From the NCBI GenBank assembly GCA_027575805.1, contig JANBPU010000001.1:62001-126000 (forward strand): a DNA stretch of 64,000 bases, written 5' to 3'. The notes under the pieces were generated by a model. The model saw nothing but the letters and a program-made list of their open reading frames with translations, was not told the DNA's origin and did not search any database. The translations under genes and the position numbers were made by a program. Shown in pieces: positions 21,849 through 31,791 of the stretch. Source of the stretch: Mycoemilia scoparia (lineage: Eukaryota > Kickxellomycota > Kickxellomycetes > Kickxellales > Kickxellaceae). Each line of letters begins with the position of its first letter. Position 1 is the first letter of the stretch.

Positions 21849-22577
21849 TCGCCGCTTCATCCAACCGTGCACGCAGCGAACAACGTTTGGACCATTGTCC
21901 TTGGGCAACGCCCTTTTCATACCATTTTCAGTTCTGATAGATTAGAGGCATCTTTACAGACTCATACCTGTTTGCTACAACAAAGTTACTATAAAAGGCA
22001 GCTTCAAAATGCTTTTCAGCTCATGGCTAGTTATTGCGCAAAAATGTATGGATGTGGTTTCTGTGGCAGTAATAAGCCCAGTGGTGGCTACATTGAGTCC
22101 CTTCTGTATGTATGTGTGTTATAGACCACGAAGCAGGCACACAAGCTCACAATGGCCATGACAGTGCCAAATGACCAGGCTCTGGAGCGCTTCCACCAAC
22201 AGCTGTTTTTGTTTTCCGTTACCAATACAGTACACTCTATTTTTTGCTCAACCACCACACACTTACATACAGCATACTATTAGGGAGGGCATACTCAGAC
22301 AGCTACACCCCAGCTTCTTTGGTTTTGCCAGGTATCATTATCATTATTATTTGTTAGGACTGCAAGCTGACACTCTGTTCTTGCAGATTCAGACTCCGGA
22401 TTCAGCTTATAAAATTCCTGTCAGCTCGCTCTGCTCATTCAACACAAAGCACGAACAGAGGAGATATCTTTTGGATTCTTTATACCCTACCATCAATATC
22501 TGTCAACTGTGGCCCTCTACATTCCAAAGCTAGTTGGCAGACAATTGTCTTAAACTATCCAGGAGAAATACCTAAAC
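21849..22577. other. Intergenic region/5' leader of the ankyrin-DIL gene
   Basis: The last ~200 bases before 22578 are CT-rich, as expected of a transcribed leader. An open frame at 22171-22533 is compositionally biased and has no domain, so it is not treated as a gene. Confidence 0.45.
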
Positions 22578-25500
22578 ATGTCGGTAGCCGAGGCATCGGC
22601 ACCAATCAAGCCAATTGTCTCTACATCCTTGAGGAACAGCAATGAGGGCAACCGGGATGTCGAAAACGTTTGCACCATTGAGGAGGAGGGCTCTGAGGTA
22701 GCAGCTGGCTCTGACAACCAAAGGGAAACAGCCAGTCAACAGCATGGTACGAATTCTATTTATAACTCAATAGAGGGAAGCTCTAGTATTGCCCAGCTAG
22801 ATTCTATCGGCAGTGACAAGGATGAGCTCTCAGAGGAATACCTTGCAAACTTGTTGAAGTCTTCTGACATCGAGGTTGACCAAAAAAAAGCCAAAGTTAC
22901 AGAGATCCTATGCCGAGCAGCATCTAGCGGGTATCTTCAAAGCATAAAGACGATATTGGGCATGTGCAAAGATGTCGACTGGGTTGATATAGATGGGAGA
23001 GATAGCGACGGCTCAACCCCACTCATCTGTGCTGCTTGCATGGGCCATTGTGACGTTGCCAGGGCCATTTTGGAGCACGGTGCCAGCGTTGATGCCAAAG
23101 ATATGCTCGGGTGGACAGCGCTTATGTGGGCTGCTAATTCTGGGAAGAAGGAGCTTGTCGAGCTACTGATTAGACATGGCGCATCTCCTGACGCCCGCAC
23201 TTCTCGTGGGTTTACTGCAAAGAATATCGCTACGGCTAGCTTGAAGCCATCCAATCCACAAAGTACTGCATCCCCTTCACGCTCCCGAGCAAGGACTCCT
23301 TCCAACGGAAAGCGTAGTGACGCAAAAAGCGATGATATGCTTCCCTCAAACGTTGACTCGGTCTCTACAAGAGCGAGGTCGAATTCGACCTTTTCAAAGA
23401 CCATGTCATCGAAAAGCAGCAGCAGCCCGAGCGATAACGACGATAGCCTCCCATCCGACTATGGTTCCTGTGACGAAAACAGCGATGCCGATACTCAATC
23501 TGTAAATGAAGATAAGGATGGGATCATTGGTCTACTTGAGACAAGAAATAAAGATACGGAACCATCAAAGATCACTAGCCAGACTACTAGCCAGGATGCA
23601 CAACCCCAAAATGCCGCCGACAGGGAAGGGCCTCAGGGCGAAATCACTAGATCCAGCTTTGAAAACCCGACAATAAACGCCTCGGCCTCTATCAAAACCA
23701 CTGGAGACGCAACCAATAGTGCTACCACCAACGATGCCCATGGCCAAGACGGCATGGATAATAAGGAACACAATGGCCAGATGCCGTTCTCTTGGGATGA
23801 GCTAGAGCTTGACCAGATGCTAGTTGTTTCTAAAACCCATTTGACAAACTTTCTGAACAAGACCATCAAGAACATGGAGTGGGAGCATGCTGGAGGCCCA
23901 GCAAGCATTGAGAATCGGTACATGTCATCAAACTTGCTGTTTCTCGCTGGCCGCTTTTTCTTCTTTAATGGGATGCAGAGTTTTGAAGAATTTTGGGAAG
24001 AAGCCAATGTCCGGTTTAGACAAGTCCTTCAGCTCAGGCAGCACGATGTAAGGATGCTTGGGTATTGGACAACGAATCTGTGTATGCTCATATACTACCT
24101 CAACAGAGATGGACAGCTCCGGGACCCAAGCCTCCAGTATATTAAGAGTCTTCAGTCCAACGTCCAGGCATGTCTCCACAGCCATATACACACAGCCTAC
24201 AATTTGATCATCAGCTCTATAGACAACGAGCTCAGTGAGTGGTTTGACCAGGCTATCCTTGACTACAGCTCTATCCCAGAAATACTAGCCAATGTTCAAT
24301 TCAAGGACACACAGACATCAAAGCTCAGCCGCTTTTTCCAAACAAAACCAAAGAGATCATCTTTCAGGACCAGCATTGACGGGAGACCGCTCCAGCGGGT
24401 GATTTCTCCAGCAAAGCCTGACCGCAAGGAATCGGTCTTTTCACAACTTTCTAGCCGTATATCGACATCAAACACAATGGTGCCAGATAGCCGCAAATCT
24501 GATTTTGAGGTTACTAAAAGTGCTAACCATCGACCTTCATATCACTCAGATGCAAGCTTTCGTGCTAGCACATCATCTATGGCTTCGGTCTCAAACCATA
24601 CAAACTCGACATCTGCCGGCGTGTTTGAGAGGCCTAGTCCAAAAACAATAATATACATATTTGACCATGTCTTGACATGTTTGCGTGAGACTGGCGTACA
24701 CCCCCAGATTGTTTACAGGATAGTTTGCCACATGATTTACTTCACATGCACAGAGCTCTTTAATCGGATTATGACTACGCGCGAGTTTTGCAACCGCTCC
24801 CATGCAATGGCTATTCTTATGAACTGGAATGAAATTGACGAATGGATCAACACAAATAAAGCCCTAATTGATATTCCTCCAGAACTGTCTACACAAACTT
24901 CGAGCGATCCCAAAGACATCAGCTTGATTTCAGAGCCTCCCGACATTGGCCCTACATTCCCCATTTTGACAAATAAGTCGGCCAAGCAAGATGAGAGGCA
25001 TGAGCAAGAAAAGAAAAACACTTCTATTCTATCTTTCCTCCATACCGTGCGCGAGCCACTTATCGAACTACTTCAGTTCTTACAATGCATTACAAATTGC
25101 TCTGATCTGATGTCATATCTTGATCTCAAACGGTCATTCAAGTGTCTAAATGACTTGCAGGTATCTGTTGTGGTTGAAAACTATAGATACGAGGTCGATG
25201 AGCCCAAGCTAGACGATGAGGTTGAGCAGTACATCAATGATGTTTCCAAGACTATCAGAGACCAACAAGTAGAGGCTCTCAAGAGCGGTCGACTGAACAA
25301 CACAGCTGGTCAACACCAGTCTACTCGTTCTAGCATGTCCTTTGAGGGGGGAGCCCGATCACAAAACTCTGTAGAACTACCAAGGACTGCAATAGGCGGC
25401 TCTTTCAGATTTAGCGGAGATAATATAAATCCGTCATCTCGTATAAGCATGCAGGGCGTATTTAGCAAGCCTCCAGTGGGGCAATCAGCACCAAGAAGCA

Positions 25501-26174
25501 CGATACACCAGGTTTCCGAGGGCACTGTCAGAGGGCGGCGTTGCCGTGCTCTTACAACAACAACCTCGCCAGTTGCCACAGCATCTGACAGAACTTCTAT
25601 ACCACTGGCACCATTATCACCTAATGGGCTACTTCATTCTCCACCCTCCCGTTGCTCAGATGACTTTGGAACAGTACCAATAAGTGCCAGACTCTCCAAC
25701 AACGTTTCTTTAACGTCGTCCTTTGAGAAGAGCTTGAACCTTAATACTACTTCTCCACCAAACACAAACGAAGTAAAGGGGCGTCCACTCTCCATATCAT
25801 CGTCATCAATGCTGCTACAGTCAGCCTTTGATCCCACCAATACATGTTCTAGCAGCAGTATATTGTCACCCGTGTCATTCCATTTGGAGCCCCAGAGATG
25901 TGCCAATATTACCAACCAGCCAACGACAGCCCACATCAGTAGTCAGCAGAGTAGTGGAAGAAACAGCCCTAACCGCCAGTCGTTGGTAATGAGGGAATTG
26001 CTTGACACCAAACACATATCCCCTCTAAAGCTACCGCCAGTCAGGTCCATCCTAGCATGGTGGAAAATCCTTGAAAGATCCGATGAAGATGCCAGGAGCA
26101 GATATTACATAAACGATCAGGAACCCATTCCATCGATTCCTGAGGACCTCCTTGAGCAATTGGAAGCACGTTAG
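22578..26174 (+). CDS. Ankyrin-repeat and dilute (DIL) domain protein, no myosin motor
   Basis: Single 1,198-aa exon. Residues ~105-215 contain ankyrin repeats (DGSTPLICAACMGHCDVARA, GWTALMWAANSGKKELVELL). A disordered Ser-rich linker follows. From ~440 to 860 is a DIL domain, the cargo-binding globular tail of class V myosins: FLAGRFFFFNGMQSFEEF, MLGYWTTNLCMLIYYLNRDG, TYIFTCTELFN-like CHMIYFTCTELFNRIM and LMSYLDLKRSFKCLNDLQ. A ~130-residue Ser/Lys-rich insertion splits the DIL domain. The C-terminal 300 residues are low-complexity apart from a short tail (ILAWWKILERSDEDARSRYY). Fungal ankyrin-DIL proteins of this architecture are known from genome annotations but their function is poorly defined. 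Cargo adaptor or membrane-contact roles are inference. Confidence 0.88.
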   Translation: MSVAEASAPIKPIVSTSLRNSNEGNRDVENVCTIEEEGSEVAAGSDNQRETASQQHGTNSIYNSIEGSSSIAQLDSIGSDKDELSEEYLANLLKSSDIEVDQKKAKVTEILCRAASSGYLQSIKTILGMCKDVDWVDIDGRDSDGSTPLICAACMGHCDVARAILEHGASVDAKDMLGWTALMWAANSGKKELVELLIRHGASPDARTSRGFTAKNIATASLKPSNPQSTASPSRSRARTPSNGKRSDAKSDDMLPSNVDSVSTRARSNSTFSKTMSSKSSSSPSDNDDSLPSDYGSCDENSDADTQSVNEDKDGIIGLLETRNKDTEPSKITSQTTSQDAQPQNAADREGPQGEITRSSFENPTINASASIKTTGDATNSATTNDAHGQDGMDNKEHNGQMPFSWDELELDQMLVVSKTHLTNFLNKTIKNMEWEHAGGPASIENRYMSSNLLFLAGRFFFFNGMQSFEEFWEEANVRFRQVLQLRQHDVRMLGYWTTNLCMLIYYLNRDGQLRDPSLQYIKSLQSNVQACLHSHIHTAYNLIISSIDNELSEWFDQAILDYSSIPEILANVQFKDTQTSKLSRFFQTKPKRSSFRTSIDGRPLQRVISPAKPDRKESVFSQLSSRISTSNTMVPDSRKSDFEVTKSANHRPSYHSDASFRASTSSMASVSNHTNSTSAGVFERPSPKTIIYIFDHVLTCLRETGVHPQIVYRIVCHMIYFTCTELFNRIMTTREFCNRSHAMAILMNWNEIDEWINTNKALIDIPPELSTQTSSDPKDISLISEPPDIGPTFPILTNKSAKQDERHEQEKKNTSILSFLHTVREPLIELLQFLQCITNCSDLMSYLDLKRSFKCLNDLQVSVVVENYRYEVDEPKLDDEVEQYINDVSKTIRDQQVEALKSGRLNNTAGQHQSTRSSMSFEGGARSQNSVELPRTAIGGSFRFSGDNINPSSRISMQGVFSKPPVGQSAPRSTIHQVSEGTVRGRRCRALTTTTSPVATASDRTSIPLAPLSPNGLLHSPPSRCSDDFGTVPISARLSNNVSLTSSFEKSLNLNTTSPPNTNEVKGRPLSISSSSMLLQSAFDPTNTCSSSSILSPVSFHLEPQRCANITNQPTTAHISSQQSSGRNSPNRQSLVMRELLDTKHISPLKLPPVRSILAWWKILERSDEDARSRYYINDQEPIPSIPEDLLEQLEAR

Positions 26175-26825
26175 TATAGTCATTTATAATAGTGTTTTAT
26201 TTTCTATCCAGTTGGAATATGTTTTTACTCTCAATGTATATTTACATGTGTTAAACGCTGCCTTTTAACATGGCATTGGAATATAATGGTTTGGACATGC
26301 CTTTTTTTGTGTATTCAGCGCTTTGTTAATCTTTGCTCAGAACATTGCAGTATTTTTAAGTGCACGAAGCTATGAAACTCTCAGCAGTATATATTATCGA
26401 TCAGAAACATCCACTAGAGCGAAATGCTGAAAGCGGTTTATGGTGTCCGAATATGCTATGAAAATACACTCTGTCAGCAAGACAATGATGACAAACAGAC
26501 AACCAAGGCTCAGAGAAAATAGTAGTATATCACCGTAATTTCAAACGTGATATTTAGGATAGTTAGGACAGCTCAAACTGGTGCTCATAACCAATATTGA
26601 ATAAGCTGTGTTAAGCACAAACTAATCTATCTATCAATCTTGGCTACGATATACTTTTTAGCTCAATTTTTAAAGAAATTTGTTTCAATAGGAATTATTA
26701 ATTTAGTTCCAAAGAATGTGCATGATAATCCCATACTTTGTAGAAAATTGCGAATGCATGCTAGAGTATATTGTTGATGCATTCCTTTAAAACCAGAAGC
26801 ATAACAACATATATATATATCCCTA
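26175..26825. other. Intergenic region, nothing recognised
   Basis: AT-rich spacer between the ankyrin-DIL gene and the capping triphosphatase gene, both on the plus strand. No repeat or gene seen. Confidence 0.45.
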
Positions 26826-28475
26826 ATGAACATATCAGAGTTAACAAGAAAGAGGCCGTACGAGGATTCCGATGAGGAGCTGTTCGAAAAGGTACGAAAA
26901 ACTGGGTTAAATATCATGAAAATGTGTAACCATTAAATATATATATATATATATATATATGGTTTGTTTACAAACACACATATACACAAAAAATGCTAAA
27001 CATGACACTTTTGGAAATATACATGAAGCCCAAAACATATGCCCCAGCTATGACAAAACCCGAACCAAGTATATTTGGCATAACGCCAAACCAGGATCTT
27101 CTGCGGGTTTTGAGCGACTTTATCATTAAGCACATGTCTTCGCCGGGCTTGGAAGTAAGTAAATGCTTTACAAAATAACCATATTGGTCATCAAATATAT
27201 ATACCCTGGTTTTCTTGAAGCAATATTGAAATGAAAACCCCCCTTAAATTTTTAGATAGAAGCCAAGTTGGGAACTTTAATTGACAAGAACACGAAAAAA
27301 AGAATAACGCTTCCAGTTATGTGCGAAACAGGTACAGTTTCGCGCAGAAAACCTACTAACGACTCTTTGTTTAGATACCAAATATCACGTGTGGCTTAGC
27401 ATTTTTTAATCATAATGTATTAATAGTATTGATGCAAGATCAGAGTTGGCTGAGGTTCGAATCTTGCATGACACTGGTAAATATTGCTTTGCAACTATTC
27501 ATATATATATATATCATTGTCATTTTATATAAATTGTAAATTTTATTGAATAGAAACAACATGCCCACTTTAACCATATACTGAACCAAAGAACCCAGGA
27601 AACAAATAAACCTCGATACACGGTATGTATATATGTATATATAATTGCATTATTCCAAATGTATTAAATACATATATCCAATATCTGTATTTGATGGTCA
27701 GTTGTAAAAATATACTGAATGTTTATTAAATTATAGGGTCACAAGATACTGTACAAGCACACAAAGGAGGTTGATCGCTTTTATACAGGCGAAAGTGAAA
27801 AAGTCCGGGTGACTACAGACAAGGAAACATCACAAGTCTTGTCCTGTATCACAAAAAAGAAAATAGCTGACCTCCACATCTTTTCCCCAAGAACCCCTTT
27901 TGATTTCCGTATTTCTATAAATGAGGAAAAAACCAGTATGTAGGATTCATATGTGTGATTATTATTATTGTTGTTGTATTAATATAAGCTGATGTAAATT
28001 TAACCTAATTCCAAATTGGCTTTGATCGTAGTGAGTGTCCCGCAAGGAGATCCCATGATGGAGCGCCAGAAAGACCGTGTTTCATACAAGCATGAGATTT
28101 TTAGTTTCGACCTAACTCAAGTAACAGTCCCAGCAGTAAGAAACATTTTTTTTATAATTTCCACATAGGGAGATATACATGTATATCCCTCTCCAAGAAA
28201 TATGGTGGGTAGTGGGTTCAGTGCTTATAAAACACACTTTTATGCTTCTTACTAACTAGGAAAAGCCTAGAATCAATCCATACGCAACTGGCCCTCCACC
28301 AAAGACACCAGAGCCAAAACTAATACACGAGCTTGAAATTGAAATTGCTGATCCAAAAAGACTATTTGACGAAAAGAATCTATTTATCAAAAACTCTAAT
28401 AACCATTTTAATGACATGGTTCAGTCATTTCTAAACAACATGAAGGTGCTTGCCAAAAGTGCACCTCCACCATAG
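26826..28475 (+). CDS. mRNA capping RNA 5'-triphosphatase, Cet1/Pct1 type
   Basis: Eight exons: 26826-26891, 27029-27154, 27256-27331, 27427-27476, 27554-27622, 27737-27935, 28032-28135 and 28260-28475 (301 aa). It removes the gamma-phosphate of nascent pre-mRNA in the first capping step. It belongs to the metal-dependent triphosphate-tunnel family of fungi and protists, unrelated to the animal enzyme. The metal-binding strands are seen: EIEAKLGTL near the start of the catalytic domain (its first E comes from exon 2) and HELEIEIAD near the end. KHTKEVDRFY and RVSYKHEIFSFDLTQV supply other tunnel-wall residues. It lacks the long N-terminal extension of yeast Cet1 and is closer to the compact Pct1. 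Exon 1 to 2 joins through a weak GTACGA donor and an AAG acceptor, the least certain junction. Confidence 0.88.
26937..26960. repeat. (AT)n microsatellite in capping-gene intron 1
   Basis: AT dinucleotide run inside the first intron. Confidence 0.85.
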
Positions 28476-28827
28476 GCTATTACAACATGCTATATTTTGT
28501 CTAATTTCACTTCTGACCAGCCATACATTGATTGCTTGCGGGTCTTCGTATTGTGCCCCCCCCCACACACACAAAATAGCACGCAATTGGTATATTAATA
28601 GCAAGTATCACTATAGCATCTCTAACAAGAACTATTTCAAAATATACAGACACCTAACCATACCTCACACTACCATTCACAAACATAAGCATTATACACA
28701 CAAGTGATGACATCTTAACGCTGCATGGTACATATACACTAATAACTACCAGACATTCGCTAGACTATATAATGACTGAGTCTTTTCTAAAAGCATGTCA
28801 GAATAATATCCTCAATACCAACCTAAA

Positions 28828-28982
28828 ATGTACAGGGCCTATATGCCAAATTTTCAGGAGGCTCGGGGCACCAGTCAGCTACCTTTTGATGAAGAACCTG
28901 TGAATTGTGAGTTATTACTTTCTTTATTGACTGTTTTTATATTATTACATCTTACCACGCCACGTCTCTAGTGACATCTTGA
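28828..28982 (+). CDS. Possible two-exon micro-ORF, unidentified
   Basis: Exon 28828-28906 plus 28972-28982 encode a 29-residue peptide (MYRAYMPNFQEARG... ending EEPVNLTS). The 65-nt intron has a strong GTGAGT donor, a pyrimidine-rich stretch and a TAG acceptor. That is more convincing than the peptide itself. It may be a very small protein or the 3' part of a gene whose upstream exons were not recognised; the frame upstream closes quickly at a TAA. Function unknown. Confidence 0.3.
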
Positions 28983-29392
28983 AAACAATGTTTCAACGTG
29001 AACAAGAAATTCGGCTTCCACCCATAGCTTTATATGTGTGGGCTCGATAAAAACTGTGTGTATTGTAAATCAAAGTAACTGTAAAATGTACATGCATGAA
29101 TAATAAATAGGCTATCATGGGACCGTGCACTGTAAATAAATGATGAAATTCACTAGCGATCAAACATATGGCAGGCAGGAATGGGTCCTCAGATTTTGGC
29201 CCAATTCCAAGCCATTCCATATGCAATTTCTGGGGGGCCGTTTTTGCCTAAGGCCTTGTGAAATCTAGCCAAATGGCAACGAAATTAGTTCTATTTTATG
29301 GACCTTAAAGACAAAGGCACCAGCAGCAATAGTGGTGGCAGTAGTAGTAAATGTTGCACATTGAGATGCTCACTGCCCTAGAGTATGATAGA
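28983..29392. other. Intergenic region, nothing recognised
   Basis: Spacer leading to the 3' end of the minus-strand gene at 29393. No gene or repeat seen. Confidence 0.4.
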
Positions 29393-31135
29393 TCAAGAAT
29401 TTGTGTTCCGCCTATGCTTTGGCTTGCTAGACAATCGATTAGGGCTTCCATCTGTGTCCCCAGGTTTATTGCTACTGACTCCCAAACTAGGCGAGCCCAA
29501 AGCCCCGAATGGGGTGGTTGTTTTTGTGATAACGGCAGTGCCATCACAGCCACCGACATCCACCTCTCCTCCCCCGTCATTACCCCCGTCGCTATCACTG
29601 GGACTGACGGTAGTAGCAGTAGCAGTAGCAATTGTAGAGGATGAATCGCTCCGGAGTAAGGTCTTGGCTTTCTCATTTATGCAGGCTATTTTTCTCTTAC
29701 TGCTATTGTGACTAGGGCTGGCCGTATCACTATCTCCATCAAATTTTCGCTTTCCAGCAGATATACCGGTAGTTCGATCTTGAGCGATGGTGCGTGCAGG
29801 CGTATTTGCCGAAATAGGCTTCCGTGTCGGCCTTGATTGGGAAATTGGTGGCGGATCTAGAGAAAACTCTAGCTTGTTGTGCCCAGCTGACAGCGCCTTC
29901 ATAGCCAAAGGACGGGCCTTTAGTGAAGGGAACGCGTCTGTGCTATGGGATACTGACTTTGTCGATATTGTGCTGGACTTTGAAGAGTTCATGAACATCA
30001 TCATTGCCCGAGCAGCTTCGACCGAATCGGTGTCACCAGCACTTGGGCTTCTCTGCCCTAGCCTTCCAGGCTTATTAAATTTACGTGTAGATGCACAGTA
30101 TTCGTCTAGACGAGTGTGGTGGAGAATCGAGTCGCCGCTGGAACGGCCAGCTGGCGAGAAATCGCCAAAATCAAGTTTTGGTGGCGGACTCAGAGCACCT
30201 ATTGCGCTCCTGCCTTTATTTTTTAGGGGTGGACATGTATTTGCACTGCTCCTGGGCGGTTGCGGTCTACATGGGGTTGTTCTGACTACAGGACTGTCCA
30301 TGAGTCTCGGACTGGTCATCTCCGGCTCAGATTTCATATGGCCCAGTCTAACAGGGAAATTTCCTTTGCTGGCAGCGTCATTCTGCAACAAGCCAGTGTG
30401 TAGTTGTCGCCTTTTAACAATCGTTTGATCCTGGTTTCCTTCTTCCAGAAGGGTTGCTACACTGCTATTACTTTCTAGCGAAACATGTCTTGTCAAGGTA
30501 CTTGCCCTAAATGCCTCCCGCGGCAATGCACTAGTAGCAGGACCTGCTGATTTGGACAGAGGAAGTGTTTTGGCATACTTGGTTTGAAGCCTTGCAAACC
30601 CAGCCTTTATGTTACGTGAGATCTAAAATACAGTACTGATATCTTAGTTACAATATCAAACTACCCTGCCACACTGTATGGCTTTTGTATGTGTAAGATG
30701 TCCCAAAAATGGCCCCGTGATTTATCATCCATACTCTCATGTGGGGCTGTCATTGACCACCAAGTCACTCTTCGCAGCATCACTGCAAAAACCCTTCCTG
30801 GCATCTGTGCTGCCTTGTCTTGACGCCATGGCGCCTTCAAGACTACACTTGGGAAACAAAGATGTATACACGCCTATGTCTAGGAAATATGCTCAAAGTA
30901 TACATTGATACAGGACATTACAGCTATTTATCCATACCTGTGATAATTCAAAATTATGAATCGCCTTCTTGGCGATTTGTGGGTCCATTCTAAACAGTTG
31001 CGTCCGAGTTTTTGGTGGGGCACTGCGAGCACCAAGTTTCTGGACATTGTCTATAAAGTGCTTTTCTGAATCTTTCTGGCGAGGTGTCTGCATTGCTGGT
31101 GACAAATGCGGAGAGGCGCTCCCATTAGAGGACAT
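29393..31135 (-). CDS. Ser/Pro-rich hypothetical protein
   Basis: Two exons, 31135-30938 and 30622-29393 (475 aa), with a GTATGG donor and a TTTTAG acceptor. The only part that looks conserved is N-terminal: SAPPKTRTQLFRMDPQ, KKAIHNFELSQ and, across the junction, ISRNIKAGFARLQTKYAKT. These helices are followed by ~380 residues of low-complexity sequence with many SP/TP sites and basic clusters (SAGKRKFDGDSD, SSKRKIA) that could be nuclear localisation signals. A cell-cycle repressor of the Whi5/Nrm1 kind was considered because of the short N-terminal block and CDK-like sites, but the match is too weak to claim. Its upstream neighbour on the same strand is gamma-adaptin; no functional link is evident. 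Confidence 0.75.
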
Positions 31136-31791
31136 TTTTGATGTGGTATGTTTGCTGCAGCAGGAGAATATCTTGGGCTGTGATTATTCAGGGTGGAGCA
31201 ACGCTGTTAATATTGACTATAATATACTAAATAATATAGCAGAAAAAGTAGAATATATATTAGATATTATAAGTTCGGCCCTAATAGTAGGTCCAGGCTT
31301 AACAAAACAATAATGAGCTAAAAGGAGGTTAAAGAGACGCGACCTAGAGCTGATATATCCCCACCCCCAAGATACAGCTATTTTGTGTGCAGAGTCTATT
31401 TCGCGATTTACAACCCGTTTGGCTCATTCGTTTTCCTCACAAACATTTTTTCAACAATATATACATCCAATACGCCAGAATCTTGATTTAAGAAGTAACT
31501 CCATTATCTAATCAAGCAACTGGGTGAATACTTCCTTTAACATTGGATCCCTATTGAAGGTAGGGTAGATAGGTAAGGCTGAAAATCTCTTTAAACAGCC
31601 CCAGCAACCTAATTTCTATAGAATATAAGCAATGTGATATGATACATTGTATTACACATGTTGGTTTGAGAATAAAAGCATACTAAAAACAAGGCTATGT
31701 TTTTTATGTATTATACTATGATAAGAGTGATTTGTGTATTATTAACCAAGATACATTGTACCTAAAATTGAACAGTAAGATCAAGAGGGTG
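31136..31791. other. Intergenic region, nothing recognised
   Basis: Promoter of the Ser/Pro-rich gene and 3' flank of gamma-adaptin, both on the minus strand. No repeats of families A or B seen. Confidence 0.45.

Noticed and set aside
27450..27466. Perfect-looking Pol III B box (GGTTCGAATC)
   Set aside because: It lies in coding exon 4 of the capping triphosphatase (residues RFESC), with no tRNA cloverleaf around it.
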